The position numbers were made by a program, and so were the translations under genes. 64,000 bases of DNA, from the NCBI GenBank assembly GCA_050952935.1, contig JBMNLS010000002.1:901889-965888 (forward strand), read 5' to 3'. The DNA comes from UBA6115 sp050952935 (lineage in GTDB: Bacteria; Bacillota; Clostridia; Christensenellales; Aristaeellaceae). The notes beneath the pieces are model-generated. The model made no database searches and had not been told where the DNA came from. It was given only the letters and a program-made list of their open reading frames with translations. This document shows positions 9,036-17,945 of the stretch, one piece after another; position 1 is the first letter of the stretch; each line of letters starts with the position of its first letter.

Positions 9036-9527
9036 ATGAACGGCATTAAACAACAGATTCTGGAGATTCTCAACAATGACTGTCGTGTGTCCTTAGAACA
9101 GATTGCTACTATGATCGACCGGGACATAACGGAAGTTGCCCAGTATATTCATGAACTTGAAAAGGAGCAGGTGATCCTGAGCTACCGCCCTGTCATCAAC
9201 TGGGACAAAGCAGAGCGACAGCGGGTGGAGGCCGTGATTAAGGTTAAAGTCACCCCCCAGCGGGACTTTGGTTTTGATGCCATCGCTAAACGCATCTATC
9301 GTTTTAATGAGGTGAAAAGCCTCTTTCTTGTGAGCGGCAATTATGATTTGCTTATCCTGGTGGAAGCGCCGACACTCAAGGAGCTGGCTCAGTTTGTTTC
9401 AGAGCGGCTAAGCCCCCTTGAAACGGTGACGGGCACGGACACCAGCTTCGTGTTGAAGCGTTATAAGCAGGATGGCGTTGTTTTTGACGATGGAGGCGAG
9501 GACACACGCCTGGTAATTTCACCGTGA
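9036..9527 (+). CDS. Lrp/AsnC-family transcriptional regulator
   Basis: 163-residue Lrp/AsnC protein: an N-terminal helix-turn-helix (IKQQILEILNNDCRVSLEQIATMI) and a RAM effector-binding domain (VEAVIKVKVTPQRDFGFDAIAKRI). It starts 17 bp after fhs and its stop overlaps the next aminotransferase start by 4 bp (GTGA). The Lrp-aminotransferase pair recurs in Clostridia, suggesting amino-acid-responsive control of the neighbour. Confidence 0.88.
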   Translation: MNGIKQQILEILNNDCRVSLEQIATMIDRDITEVAQYIHELEKEQVILSYRPVINWDKAERQRVEAVIKVKVTPQRDFGFDAIAKRIYRFNEVKSLFLVSGNYDLLILVEAPTLKELAQFVSERLSPLETVTGTDTSFVLKRYKQDGVVFDDGGEDTRLVISP

Positions 9528-10699
9528 GTGAGCGCTTTATTAACCCCGCTGTTAGCGCAGTTGCGCCCAGCGCCATCCGCCGATTCTTTGATACGGCAAG
9601 CACCATGAAGGATGCCATCTCTCTGGGGGTGGGTGAGCCTGATTTTGTAACCCCTTTCCCGGTGCGTAATTCAGCCATTGACAGCCTGCTTGATGGGGAA
9701 ACCCAGTACACCACCAACTATGGTATCTTGCCTCTGCGGGAAGAGATCAGCCGATATTTGGCTGAGCGTTTCCAGGTTAAGTATGATCCCCGTAGTGAAG
9801 TGCTGGTGACGGTAGGGGCCAGTGAAGCCATCGACATCGCCCTGCGCGCTATTCTGAGCCCCGGGGATGAAGTACTAATACCGGAACCCTGCTATATCAG
9901 CTACCAGGCCTGCACCCGGTTTGCAGGGGGCGTGCCCGTTCAGGTACATACCCATGTAAGCAATGATTTTGAATTGGATGCCAATGACTTGGCAGCGAAC
10001 ATCACGCCCAAAAGCAAGGTGCTGATTCTGTCTTACCCCAGCAATCCCACGGGCGCCGTGCTGCCCCGGGATAAAATGGCGGCCGTGGCGAAACTGGCCA
10101 TTCAACATGATCTGTTTGTAATCTGCGATGAGATTTACAGCGAGCTTGTTTATGATGGCTACAAGCAGACCTCCATGGCTTCTCTGCCTGGCATGTGGGA
10201 ACGGACGATGACCATCAGCGGTTTCTCCAAGGCTTTTGCCATGACTGGCTTCCGTCTGGGCTATCTGTGTGCACCCAAGGCTTTTGTGTCAGTGGCGGCA
10301 AAGATTCACCAGTACACCATCATGTGCGCCAGCCGACAAAGCCAGGTGGCAGCCTGCTTTGCGCTTAAGCGTGGACGGGAAACCGGTTATGAGGATGTGC
10401 TGCGCATGCGGGAGAGCTACAATCAGCGCAGACGGTTGATGTTTAAGGCCTTCAGAAACATGGGCCTTGAGTGCTTTGAGCCCAAAGGAGCCTTTTACAT
10501 GTTCCCCTCAATCAGTAAAACAGGCCTCAGCAGCGACGCTTTCTGTGAAGCGCTGCTTCAGGAAAAAGCAGTGATCTGTGTGCCAGGATCCGCCTTTGGT
10601 GAAAGCGGCGAAGGGCATATCCGATGCTGTTATGCGACCAGCACCGAAAAATTAATTGAGGCTTTTGACCGCATCGCAGTATTTTTAGACACCATATAG
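9524..10699 (+). CDS. PLP-dependent class I/II aminotransferase (PatA/AspC-like)
   Basis: 391-residue fold-type I aminotransferase. Hallmarks: GVGEPDFVTP at the N-terminus, YPSNPTGAV, the ICDEIYSELVY aspartate/tyrosine block, and the SGFSKAFAMTGFRLGY motif with the PLP lysine. The C-terminal IRCCYATS holds the carboxylate-binding arginine. Substrate is not predictable from sequence (aspartate, alanine or aromatic). GTG start, translationally coupled to the upstream Lrp-type regulator. Confidence 0.9.
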   Translation: MSERFINPAVSAVAPSAIRRFFDTASTMKDAISLGVGEPDFVTPFPVRNSAIDSLLDGETQYTTNYGILPLREEISRYLAERFQVKYDPRSEVLVTVGASEAIDIALRAILSPGDEVLIPEPCYISYQACTRFAGGVPVQVHTHVSNDFELDANDLAANITPKSKVLILSYPSNPTGAVLPRDKMAAVAKLAIQHDLFVICDEIYSELVYDGYKQTSMASLPGMWERTMTISGFSKAFAMTGFRLGYLCAPKAFVSVAAKIHQYTIMCASRQSQVAACFALKRGRETGYEDVLRMRESYNQRRRLMFKAFRNMGLECFEPKGAFYMFPSISKTGLSSDAFCEALLQEKAVICVPGSAFGESGEGHIRCCYATSTEKLIEAFDRIAVFLDTI

Positions 10700-10710
10700 G
10701 GAGACTATTC

Positions 10711-11880
10711 ATGTTTGGAAAACAGCGGATTCTTGCGATTCTTTTAATGCTTTGCATGACGCTTGGCATGCTTCCATCCGCCTTGGCTGATGAGGAAATA
10801 TCATTGTCTCATTTCCTTACGCCAGCACCGGCTGTGGTGGAGAACCCGGCTGCGGAAAGCGTAGGTGCGGAAAACATCGCGCCTTCCGCGACCGCCACGG
10901 CGGAACCGATAGAAACCCTGCCGGACGGCACGGTGCAGATCATTGTGACGGCGGCGGGAGACACCACCATTGGCGGGGATATCCGCAAGCGCGGGGATTC
11001 TATCTTTGACAAAGAGTTTAAGAAACAGAACAAAAACGTCAATTTCATCTGTCAGAATGTCAAGGGGATCTTTGAAACCGATGACATGACCATCGTCAAC
11101 TTCGAAGGTACCCTGACCACAGCGCCTGTATACAAAACCAAGAATCAGTTTGTTTTTTCGGCACCCCCTGAGTATGTGGAGCTGCTGACCAACGGCAGCA
11201 TCGAGGCGGTGGCCCTTGAAAACAACCATGTGATGGATCATGGCGAAGCGGGGCTGGCTGAAACCAAAGCCACCTTAGACGCAGCGGGCATCGTTTGGAG
11301 CGACTCAAAAAACATGGGTGTGTATAAGGTAAAAGGTGTGTCCATCGCCATGCTTACCTATCAGCAGTACCGGGAAAAGGTTGATGAACTGCTGGTGCAG
11401 GTTCCCCTGGATGTGGCCAGGGCCAAGGCTGCTCACGATATTGTTATCGTCAGCTTTCATTGGGGGCAGGAGCTGGATTATAAGCCCAACAAGAACCAGA
11501 TCAACCTGGGCAGGGCAACCATTGATGCCGGGGCCGATCTGGTGCTTGGGCACCATAGCCACCGCATCAACCCCATCGAGCGCTATAAGGATAAATATAT
11601 TGTGTATTCCCTGGGTAATTTCAGCTTTGCCGGCAACACCAAGCCCAGCGACATGAGCACTTTCCTTTTTCAGGTGCGCTTTGACGTGAAAGAAGGACAG
11701 GTTAAAACCGATGCCTTTCGCATCATTCCATGCCGTATTTCATCAAAGTCTGATTACAATGACTTTGTGCCAACGCCCTTTACCGACCAGCGCCATATTG
11801 ACAACGTGGTCAACATGCTTAAGTCAAACAGCAAAAACCTGGAATTTGCCGTTGAGTTCTACCCCCTGGACTGGGAGTGA
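10711..11880 (+). CDS. Exported CapA/PgsA-like metallophosphatase-fold protein
   Basis: 389 residues with an N-terminal signal peptide (hydrophobic stretch ending ALADEE), a 40-residue Ala/Pro/Thr-rich linker, then a CapA domain. CapA features visible: TAAGDTTIGGDI, NFEGTL, ENNHVMDHG, HWGQELDYKP and GHHSHRINPIE with YSLGNF. The family is named from poly-gamma-glutamate capsule synthesis but most stand-alone members have no proven role. No other capsule genes are nearby, so a cell-envelope function is only inferred. There is no lipobox cysteine. Confidence 0.82.
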   Translation: MFGKQRILAILLMLCMTLGMLPSALADEEISLSHFLTPAPAVVENPAAESVGAENIAPSATATAEPIETLPDGTVQIIVTAAGDTTIGGDIRKRGDSIFDKEFKKQNKNVNFICQNVKGIFETDDMTIVNFEGTLTTAPVYKTKNQFVFSAPPEYVELLTNGSIEAVALENNHVMDHGEAGLAETKATLDAAGIVWSDSKNMGVYKVKGVSIAMLTYQQYREKVDELLVQVPLDVARAKAAHDIVIVSFHWGQELDYKPNKNQINLGRATIDAGADLVLGHHSHRINPIERYKDKYIVYSLGNFSFAGNTKPSDMSTFLFQVRFDVKEGQVKTDAFRIIPCRISSKSDYNDFVPTPFTDQRHIDNVVNMLKSNSKNLEFAVEFYPLDWE

Positions 11881-11886
11881 GTTGTG

Positions 11887-12792
11887 ATGCGCGCCAAAAT
11901 CCTGATGTTGTCAGACAGCATAAAATCCAAATCCCTCCTGCGCACACCCCAACAGGCGTTAAGTGATATTGCTGTGGCCTTTGGTCACAGCTTTGTCATG
12001 AAGGATCAACAGCTGGAAGAAGTGAATTTCGATATTTCGCCGGATGAATATCAGGCTGTGATAGCCGCCGTGTCAGAAGAAGAGCTGCTGGATGTGTTTG
12101 ATGCCCGGTGGCGGATCAGAAGTTTGAGGTTGCCTGATGGTTTGGCGGATTTTTCTCTGCTGAGAATTCCCCGTTTTCCAGCCATTACCTTGGTAAGCCC
12201 GATGCAAACCGGGCTGCAAAGCGCTTTGCTGGCGGCGGAAAAGGCCTTCCAAATCGCTGGTGAAATGGGTGCCATGGTTTGGGCTGTTGCTGATCAGGGA
12301 GCGCCCGGCGTGTTGGCGGAAGCCGTCAGCCGAGCAGCCAGCCCCTATGCGCTGTCCTCTCCTGAGGCGGTGCCTGTGGAATCAGTAGTCGCAAAGCCGC
12401 TTCAGCATCCGGACAAGAACCATGTTTTCCTGGCTGATCGGCCAACCGCCGAGCTTTTGTTCGCCATTTTCAGGGGGCTTAGCGGCGCTGGGCTAAGCTA
12501 CAGCATATATGGGGATGAAAGCACTAAAATTCACCTGGCGGGTGGTGTGTCTGGTTTTGCGCCTGGTTTATTTGACGCGCTCTACGCGACAGTAACAGCG
12601 CTTGAGAGCAGCTTACACCTGAAAAAAGAAGCCGGCTGTTTGCGGGCTTCTGTTGATAATGTGCTTGCTTCGGGATGGCGTTCCCGGGATATGAACGTTG
12701 TGGGGGAAAGCGCGGGAGACGAGCAAATCGCAGCGCTGATTGGCGAACAGATTGAATTGGCGGGCAGCCTGATGCAGCGGTTTCCCGGCTAA
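11887..12792 (+). CDS. Degenerate isocitrate/isopropylmalate dehydrogenase-fold protein (putative)
   Basis: 301-residue protein. Its order of segments recalls isopropylmalate/isocitrate dehydrogenases: a central AVIAAVSEEELLDVFDARWRI block, a helix like the ...ALLAAEKAFQIA arm, and a C-terminal SLHLKKEAGCLRASVDNVLASGWRSRDMN resembling the family's VxxVLxxGYRTxDI end. The catalytic Tyr/Lys and metal-binding Asp motifs are not recognisable, so if the relationship is real it is probably a pseudoenzyme. I chose the ATG at 11887 over the GTG at 11884. It lies 6 bp after the CapA-like gene and converges on apbE with only 8 bp between stops. Confidence 0.4.
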   Translation: MRAKILMLSDSIKSKSLLRTPQQALSDIAVAFGHSFVMKDQQLEEVNFDISPDEYQAVIAAVSEEELLDVFDARWRIRSLRLPDGLADFSLLRIPRFPAITLVSPMQTGLQSALLAAEKAFQIAGEMGAMVWAVADQGAPGVLAEAVSRAASPYALSSPEAVPVESVVAKPLQHPDKNHVFLADRPTAELLFAIFRGLSGAGLSYSIYGDESTKIHLAGGVSGFAPGLFDALYATVTALESSLHLKKEAGCLRASVDNVLASGWRSRDMNVVGESAGDEQIAALIGEQIELAGSLMQRFPG

Positions 12793-12800
12793 CTACCACC

Positions 12801-13892
12801 TTAGTTGCCCGCTCCCTGAGAGTGGGCCATTTTTTTTGCGCCCTCCGTCATCACAACGCTGCCGTCATTTAGCACCCATAAGGCGTCCACCGGCAAACCC
12901 AGGGACTGGATAAAGGCAGCCCCATCTTCCTGTGACATGAGAAAAAGCGCGGTTGACAGCATATCGGCAAGGCCGGAATCCTCTGTCAAGATGGTGACAG
13001 CGCGCATATATTGCGATGGCATCAGGGTTAAAGGATCAATGATGTGATGATACCTTTTCCCGTCAAGGGTGAAAAAGCGCTGATAATCTCCGCTTGTGAC
13101 GGAGGACAGGTTGTGCATGTACAGCACGTCAAGCACATTGCCATCCGTGGGGGAGTGGATGGCTGCATCCGGATCCTGAATCCCCACGCCCCAGTTGCTG
13201 CGTCCGTCGAGGGGCGGGTTGCCGGTGCGCACATTGCCGCCGGCGTTGATGATGAAATGCGACAGATCGCTCTCAAACATCTGTTTGGCCACCAACTCTG
13301 TGGCATAGCCTTTTGCGACGGCACCTACGTCCAGCTTAAGCACCGGATCAGCGAAAAAAACGGTGTGCTTATCCGCGTCCAGAACGACATCGTCCATATT
13401 TGTGTGTCTGGCGGCCTCCTGAAGCGCTGCCATTTTGGGAAGCGTGGCGTGCTCCGGATCTGATTCAGCCAGTTCCCGGGCCTCATGCCACAGCGATAAT
13501 ACAGTTCCCATGGCCACATTGACCGTGTTCCGCATTTTGGGCTGCATCTCCTTGCAATAGGAAAGCAAGTCAAAAAGCTCCTGAGGTACCTCAACCGGTC
13601 CCTGTGCAGCCTGGTGGTTTAAGGTATATACATTTTGAATGCCCTCATAAGGATGATACTGGTCAAAAATCATGTGATAGCGTTTAAAGGCCGCTTCGGC
13701 TTGTGTGGCGGCCCGGTCAAAAACCGCCTTGTCACTGGCATAGCCCAAAATGGTGATCACTGTGTCAAAAGTGTCAAAAAAAACATAGGAGTATTTTTGA
13801 AAGGAAGGAGTCTGGACGGCCAGGGCGCTTGATGTCATCATCAGGCACAGAGAAAGAATAAGGACACATGTTTTTTTCATCGTAGATATCAT
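12801..13892 (-). CDS. apbE: FAD:protein FMN transferase (ApbE)
   Basis: 363-residue ApbE, which covalently attaches FMN to exported flavoproteins (for example RnfG/NqrC-type subunits) on Thr/Ser. Visible motifs: FFDTFDTVITILGY at the start of the mature protein, KLDVGAVAKGYATELV, FIINAGGNVRTGNPP and the TSGDYQRFFTLDGKRYHHIIDP metal/flavin site. A signal peptide is present but without a lipobox cysteine, unlike many ApbE lipoproteins. The ATG at 13892 overlaps the era stop (ATGA); an internal ATG at 13880 would give a shorter signal peptide. Last gene of the phoH operon. Confidence 0.9.
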   Translation of the reverse strand: MISTMKKTCVLILSLCLMMTSSALAVQTPSFQKYSYVFFDTFDTVITILGYASDKAVFDRAATQAEAAFKRYHMIFDQYHPYEGIQNVYTLNHQAAQGPVEVPQELFDLLSYCKEMQPKMRNTVNVAMGTVLSLWHEARELAESDPEHATLPKMAALQEAARHTNMDDVVLDADKHTVFFADPVLKLDVGAVAKGYATELVAKQMFESDLSHFIINAGGNVRTGNPPLDGRSNWGVGIQDPDAAIHSPTDGNVLDVLYMHNLSSVTSGDYQRFFTLDGKRYHHIIDPLTLMPSQYMRAVTILTEDSGLADMLSTALFLMSQEDGAAFIQSLGLPVDALWVLNDGSVVMTEGAKKMAHSQGAGN

Positions 13893-14794
13893 TCGGAATA
13901 CCCCAATGCCTTCAGGTCGCCGGGTGTGTTGCGCCAGTCTGAGCGCACCTTGACCCACAGCTGCAGGTTGACTTTCTTATCCAGCAGCTTTTCAATGCCC
14001 TCACGGGCCTTGCGCCCGATGGCGCCCAGCATAGCGCCCTGTTTGCCGATGATAATGCGTTTGTGGGATTCCCGCTCGCAGAATATGTTGGCGAATATTT
14101 CTACCATCTGTTCATTCACTTCTTTCATGGAGAGGACTTCTACGCCAATCCCGTGGGGGATTTCTTCCTGGAGGGCGAACAGCGCCTGTTCCCGGATCAA
14201 CTCCGCCACAAACTGCCGTTCTGTTTGATCTGTCCACATGGTGGTGGGATAATAGGCGGGGCCTTCCGGTAAACGGGCGATCAGCTCATTTTTCAGGATG
14301 TCAACACCATCGCCTGTACGGGCGCTGACGGGGAGAATGGCGTCGTAGCCTGCCTGAGCAAATTCCGCCATGGGCTTCAGCAAGTCTTGGGGATGCACGG
14401 TGTCAATTTTATTAAGAATCAGGATCTTGGGTACTTTCGTGGCCTGCATGTCCGATACCACCTGATGATCCTGCTGTGTGATTTTTCCGGCGTCAAGCAC
14501 CACCAGAAGCGCGTCTATCCCTTTTACCGCTTCCTGGATGCTTTGGTCCATATACTCCCCCAATTTGGTGCGGGGCTTATGGATGCCGGGCGTGTCAACA
14601 AACACCAGCTGGGCGTCAGGCAAGTTCAATATGCCGATGATACGGTTGCGGGTGGTTTGAGGTTTTGGGGTGACAATGGCGACCTTTTCACCCACCAGGG
14701 CATTGAGCAGGGTGGATTTGCCCACGTTGGGGCGGCCAACGATGCTGATAAAACCGGAATGAAAGGCTTCAGCAGCTTTATGATTTCCGGTCAT
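13889..14794 (-). CDS. era: GTPase Era
   Basis: 301-residue Era, a GTPase that binds the 3' end of 16S rRNA during 30S maturation. The G domain has GRPNVGKSTLLN, DTPGIHKP and NKID. The C-terminal KH domain contains ESHKRIIIGKQGAMLGAIGRKAR. The start overlaps the preceding ybeY-cdd stop by ATGA, so both 30S-maturation factors are co-translated. Confidence 0.96.
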   Translation of the reverse strand: MTGNHKAAEAFHSGFISIVGRPNVGKSTLLNALVGEKVAIVTPKPQTTRNRIIGILNLPDAQLVFVDTPGIHKPRTKLGEYMDQSIQEAVKGIDALLVVLDAGKITQQDHQVVSDMQATKVPKILILNKIDTVHPQDLLKPMAEFAQAGYDAILPVSARTGDGVDILKNELIARLPEGPAYYPTTMWTDQTERQFVAELIREQALFALQEEIPHGIGVEVLSMKEVNEQMVEIFANIFCERESHKRIIIGKQGAMLGAIGRKAREGIEKLLDKKVNLQLWVKVRSDWRNTPGDLKALGYSE

Positions 14795-15669
14795 TTCCTG
14801 TCCTCCTCAAAACTCAGAAAGCTGCGGGGCAAGAGCTGATCCAGGGTGGTCTCATCGGCTTGTCTTCCGTCATCCCAGGTAATCAGCACCCGCATCTTAG
14901 GAGCGAACTCGCTCAGAACCTGCCGGCAGGCGCCGCAGGGCCAGGGCGGAGTAGCATCCGCCGCAATGGCAATGGCTTCAAATTCCGTCTCCCCCTCGCT
15001 GATGGCTTTGAACATTGCTGTTCGCTCAGCGCAGTTGGTCAGGCCAAAGGAAGCGTTTTCAATGTTGCAGCCCGTGTATACCTTGCCAGATTTGCCCAAA
15101 AGCGCTGCGCCTACCTTGTAACTTGAGTAGGGCGTATAGGCATATTTCCTGGCTTCCCTTGCTTTTTGAAGCAAGGATCGGTATGAGGGATAGGCATTCT
15201 CCAGTATTTTTTCTTCTTTTTCGCGCATACGCAGCTTATCCTCCGGATCAAGATGATCATAGCCCATCAAGTGTAAAACCCCATGGACGAATAAATAGGC
15301 GAGCTCTCGATTGGCGCCGTGGCCAAAAGCTTTAGCCTGGGCGCTCACCCTGGGCAGCGAAATCACAATATCGCCCAGGAAATAGGTGCCCGTTTCGCTG
15401 TCCCAGACATCGGTTGGAAGAATGCTGCATTGCCCCATGGTACGCTGTGGATGAAAGGGCATTGCTGGAAAGCTAAGCACATCTGTGGCCTTATCCACAT
15501 GCCGCCAGGCGCGGTTGATTTCCTGTATGCCGCTATCATCTGTCAGCATCAGCGCCAGGGAAAGAGGCGCTGTCACCCCTTCAGTCATACCGGCACCTTT
15601 GGCCAAATCTTCAAAAAAGGCGGATGGAACAGGGGAGGGGAGGCCATCATCAGATAAAATGACACGCAT
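14791..15669 (-). CDS. YbeY endoribonuclease fused to cytidine deaminase
   Basis: 292-residue single reading frame holding two normally separate proteins. Residues 1 to about 160 are YbeY, the metallo-endoribonuclease of 16S rRNA 3'-end maturation, with the zinc triad H129/H133/H139 in HGVLHLMGYDH. Residues about 165-292 are a complete cytidine deaminase with YTPYSSYKVGAAL, the C213-A-E215 catalytic/zinc motif and C245/C248 in PCGACRQ. No stop or frameshift separates them and the linker is only a few residues. In most Firmicutes the order is ybeY-dgkA-cdd-era; here dgkA is missing and the flanking genes are joined. Confidence 0.92.
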   Translation of the reverse strand: MRVILSDDGLPSPVPSAFFEDLAKGAGMTEGVTAPLSLALMLTDDSGIQEINRAWRHVDKATDVLSFPAMPFHPQRTMGQCSILPTDVWDSETGTYFLGDIVISLPRVSAQAKAFGHGANRELAYLFVHGVLHLMGYDHLDPEDKLRMREKEEKILENAYPSYRSLLQKAREARKYAYTPYSSYKVGAALLGKSGKVYTGCNIENASFGLTNCAERTAMFKAISEGETEFEAIAIAADATPPWPCGACRQVLSEFAPKMRVLITWDDGRQADETTLDQLLPRSFLSFEEDRK

Positions 15670-15671
15670 GA

Positions 15672-17945
15672 TTAAACCGGCTTCTGCTCTGAATCGGTGT
15701 GTTCCGGTTCCCCATGTGTTTGTGGGCTGGCAGGCAATGGAGCGCTACGCGCACTGGTTTTTCGCAACTGCTGCAGCTGCGCCATCAGCCTGTCCTTGGG
15801 AGGGAGCTTATCAGGGATGGCGGGATATTCGATCCGTTCATGGAAAACCCCATGTAGCACCGTGGCGCAGGTATCGCTGATGGATTGCAAATCAGACAGG
15901 GTTAAGGGTGCGTTCACCAATTGTCCATCCTGGATTTTTTTCTGAATCAGGCTGTTGATAAAATCAACAATTTCCTGCTGGCTGGGGTTGTTGAGCGTTC
16001 TGATAGCGGCTTCTATGGTATCGCACAGCATCACCAGGGCGCCTTCCGCAGTGCGGGGCGGCACACCGTCATAGCGGAACTCTTCATCGTTCACCAGTTC
16101 ATTGGCGTTTTCCTTGATCGCTTTATGATAGAAATAGGCGACAACGGAATCGCCGTGATGTTCAGCGATAATTTGCTTAATTTCCTGAGGAAGCCGATAG
16201 TGCTTGGCCATGGCTACGCCTTCCCTGACATGGGAGGTGATGATGGCGGCAGACACCTGGGGATTGGTATTGTCATGGATATTGCCGGTGCCAATCTGGT
16301 TTTCTTTGAAATATAGGGGCCGTTTCAATTTACCGATATCATGGAAATATGCTCCCGCACGGGCCAGGAGAGGATTGGCCCCAATGGCTTCCGCGCAGGC
16401 CTCGGCCAGATTGGCGATGATAATGCTGTGATGATAGGTGCCTGGCGCCTCCAGCAGTAGCCGGCGCAGCAGGGGATGGTTTGGATTGGTGAGGCTAAGG
16501 AGCCTGGTAGGAGAGGACAAATTAAAGACAGATTCAAGGGCCGGCTGTATCGCCAGACACAGCACCGTGCTGACCCCAACGCCCACCAGGGACCAAAGCC
16601 CCTTGACGATGGTGTTTTGCAGGTTCATGCTGGTAAGAAGGCCCATGCCAAGCAGCAGTAAAAAGCTGGCCGCAGCCGCCAGAGCGCCGGTTAAAAGCGC
16701 ATAGAAACGCTGGTGTTTGTTGTTCAGCACCAAGACGGAAATAACACCGGAAAAAACCCCGATGGAAAGCAGGTTTACCCAGTCCGTGCTGGTGCTGCCC
16801 GAGCCTGCAATCATCAGCGCGCACAGGGCGGTGCTGGCCGTTCCCATAATCAGAGCAGGTACGGCCCCCAAGGTACCGGTGATCAGCATAAATGGCAAAA
16901 TCAAGGGCGACAGATAAATCAGCTGAATTTCCTTGGCCAGCAGGGAAAAGGCCATGGCAAGCAGAAGCACCAGATAGATGAGCCCAATGAACTTGATTTC
17001 TTTAACCACCCAAGGGGTGATCACCTTAAGCGCTAAAAAGGTAAGGATCAAAATACTTGCCACTAATATGACGGCGCCCAAATACATGGGGTAATCAATG
17101 GTGTTGTCATCCAGCAAACCAAGGCTTGTGAGCATGGCCATCTGGTTTTCCCGGATACGACCTTCACCCTTTACCACGATGTTCTGGCCTTGTTTGTAAA
17201 CAACGGGCTCCACCTGTTCCCAGGCGGTTTGCCTGGCTGCCTCCGTTGCCTCCGCGTCAACAACCATATTGGGTTCAATGATCTTCTGAAGCACAGGCAA
17301 AACCACATTTTGCAGCAGGCTGACATTGGTTTTATAGCCCACCAGCTGCATAATGCTGTTGATGGCGCTTGATTCCTGCCCCTGGATGACATTGCCTTGC
17401 ATGGTGTTCCTCACAGCGGGCACCAGAGCTGCATACATCTCGTCAAATTGCTCGTTGCCGGCGTTTAGCAGGGTCACCATCTGAAAATCCTTCAGCACAA
17501 TCAAATCCATCATGCCATGAGCGTTCATTAATTCATCTTTGCTGTAAGTACGCCTGCTTGAATAGTCGGGGAGGGTCTGTGCGTATTGGCGCACAGCCAC
17601 CATTTCCGCGTGGGCTGCTTCCAGGTTGTTAATGACCGTTTCGGTGATACCCTCCTGATGATGGAAGGTGGGCGTTACGGCAGCGGCAGCGGCATCACGA
17701 TTGATTTTGGTGGTCACTTCATCAATCACATCTTTATTGGCGGAGATGGTTTGATCAGGTACCATGCCCACATAGAGGTTATAACGTTTAGGGCTGATGC
17801 TGATGATAAAGAGCAACAAACATAATAGAGCACCCACCATGGCAGCCAGAAGCCTGACAAAAGACTGGGAGCGCAGGAAATCAATCATCCGTTTGTAGAT
17901 GGAAGGAGGCTTCGCGCCAGGGGGAGGAACAGGCAATTCAAACAT
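15672..17945 (-). CDS. pgpH: 7TM-HD family cyclic-di-AMP phosphodiesterase (PgpH type)
   Basis: 757-residue membrane protein. It has an N-terminal TM helix, an extracellular 7TMR-HDED domain of about 250 residues, a seven-helix membrane block and a cytoplasmic HD domain (HHSIIIANLAEACAEAIGANPLLARAGAYFHDIGK, shown here only by its HD motif). Family members such as Listeria PgpH hydrolyse c-di-AMP, controlling osmolyte and wall homeostasis. The ATG at 17945 (MFELPVPPPGAK) overlaps the phoH stop by 8 bp; the longer open frame upstream lies inside phoH and is not real. Confidence 0.9.
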   Translation of the reverse strand: MFELPVPPPGAKPPSIYKRMIDFLRSQSFVRLLAAMVGALLCLLLFIISISPKRYNLYVGMVPDQTISANKDVIDEVTTKINRDAAAAAVTPTFHHQEGITETVINNLEAAHAEMVAVRQYAQTLPDYSSRRTYSKDELMNAHGMMDLIVLKDFQMVTLLNAGNEQFDEMYAALVPAVRNTMQGNVIQGQESSAINSIMQLVGYKTNVSLLQNVVLPVLQKIIEPNMVVDAEATEAARQTAWEQVEPVVYKQGQNIVVKGEGRIRENQMAMLTSLGLLDDNTIDYPMYLGAVILVASILILTFLALKVITPWVVKEIKFIGLIYLVLLLAMAFSLLAKEIQLIYLSPLILPFMLITGTLGAVPALIMGTASTALCALMIAGSGSTSTDWVNLLSIGVFSGVISVLVLNNKHQRFYALLTGALAAAASFLLLLGMGLLTSMNLQNTIVKGLWSLVGVGVSTVLCLAIQPALESVFNLSSPTRLLSLTNPNHPLLRRLLLEAPGTYHHSIIIANLAEACAEAIGANPLLARAGAYFHDIGKLKRPLYFKENQIGTGNIHDNTNPQVSAAIITSHVREGVAMAKHYRLPQEIKQIIAEHHGDSVVAYFYHKAIKENANELVNDEEFRYDGVPPRTAEGALVMLCDTIEAAIRTLNNPSQQEIVDFINSLIQKKIQDGQLVNAPLTLSDLQSISDTCATVLHGVFHERIEYPAIPDKLPPKDRLMAQLQQLRKTSARSAPLPASPQTHGEPEHTDSEQKPV

